NCBI GenBank assembly: GCA_016780605.1
Contig: JADHLS010000369.1
Location: 1-5,963 of the forward strand
Length of the DNA: 5,963 bases
DNA from: Reyranella sp.
GTDB taxonomy: Bacteria > Pseudomonadota > Alphaproteobacteria > Reyranellales > Reyranellaceae
Direction of reading: 5' to 3'
Positions within the stretch are counted from its first letter, which is position 1, and each line of letters begins with the position of its first letter. A program made the translations under genes and the position numbers. Positions 5,717-5,963 of this stretch are shown in pieces. A model generated the notes under the pieces. It saw nothing but the letters and a program-made list of their open reading frames with translations. It was not told where the DNA came from and did not search any database.

Positions 5717-5963
5717 ATGGCTGTCTACGATTATCTGTGTCGCGACTGCGGGCCGTTCACCGACACGCGGCCGATGGCCCAGTGTGACGAACCTGTGGAG
5801 TGTCCGCAGTGCCGGACCCCCTCGCCGCGCGCGTTCCTGAACGCACCGCGGCTTGCCTGCATGCCGACCGGCCGGCGGCTCGCGCTTGCCACCAACGAAC
5901 GCAGCAGCCACGCGCCCAAGACGCTCGGCGAGTATCGGGCGGCCCATGGTGCCGGTTGCACCT
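5717..5963 (+). CDS. fmdB: FmdB-type zinc-ribbon protein (3' end beyond window)
   Basis: Small FmdB-family protein, of which 82 residues are visible with no stop before the window edge. The start ATG 5717 has TAGGAG (5704-5709) 7 bases upstream, overlapping the fmdA stop. The N-terminus MAVYDYLCRDCG contains Cys8 and Cys11; a second pair, Cys29 and Cys32 (ECPQC), completes a CxxC-x17-CxxC zinc ribbon. Further cysteines are at 23, 48 and 81. The segment RPMAQCDEPVECPQC, then SPRAFLNAPRLA and ATNERSSHAPKTLGEY, fits the longer FmdB proteins found beside formamidases rather than minimal zinc-ribbon proteins. FmdB was proposed as a regulator of amidase expression in Methylophilus, but no DNA-binding domain is visible and the function is unproven. 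A role in metal supply to, or assembly of, FmdA is an alternative inference. Confidence 0.9.
   Translation, partial: MAVYDYLCRDCGPFTDTRPMAQCDEPVECPQCRTPSPRAFLNAPRLACMPTGRRLALATNERSSHAPKTLGEYRAAHGAGCT

Noticed and set aside
4779..5840. Open + strand frame overlapping fmdA and the start of fmdB
   Set aside because: Arg/Gly/Ala-rich out-of-frame product without motifs; both overlapped genes are strongly supported in their own frames.

Overview
The window is one gene-dense, GC-rich stretch with all genes on the + strand. It reads as an amide (formamide-type) uptake and hydrolysis operon. In order it holds the 3' part of a periplasmic substrate-binding protein gene (UrtA/FmdD type), two membrane permease genes (UrtB/LivH and UrtC/LivM type), two ABC ATPase genes (UrtD/LivG and UrtE/LivF type), a complete formamidase gene (fmdA), and the 5' part of an fmdB-type zinc-ribbon gene that runs off the right edge. 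The high G+C at third codon positions, one GTG start and strong purine-rich Shine-Dalgarno sites fit a proteobacterium, most likely an alphaproteobacterium (Rhizobiales/Rhodospirillales-like). That placement is an inference from composition and recalled protein similarity, not from a marker gene.

Layout: 2-778 binding protein (start outside the window); 779-861 the largest gap, with a perfect 12-bp inverted repeat; 862-1788 permease 1; 1804-2967 permease 2; 2976-3731 ATPase 1; 3754-4443 ATPase 2; 4477-5706 formamidase; 5717-5963 FmdB-type protein (end outside the window). The remaining gaps are 8-33 bases. There are no RNA genes, mobile elements, CRISPR arrays or long repeats.

How the genes work together: the binding protein would capture a small amide or urea in the periplasm. 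The two permeases and two ATPases form the import complex. FmdA then hydrolyses the imported amide to ammonia and a carboxylic acid (formate from formamide). FmdB-type proteins travel with FmdA; they carry a putative zinc ribbon of unknown biochemical role. The transporter proteins resemble the urea (Urt) family closely enough that automatic annotation may call them urea transporters. The linked formamidase, and the known fmd cluster of Methylophilus methylotrophus, argue for short-chain amides as the physiological substrate.

This is a recognisable, intact metabolic operon rather than a new system. The points worth a second look are the hairpin after the binding-protein gene, stop codons buried in the next gene's ribosome binding site at three junctions, the asymmetric ATPase pair, and the poorly understood FmdB partner.
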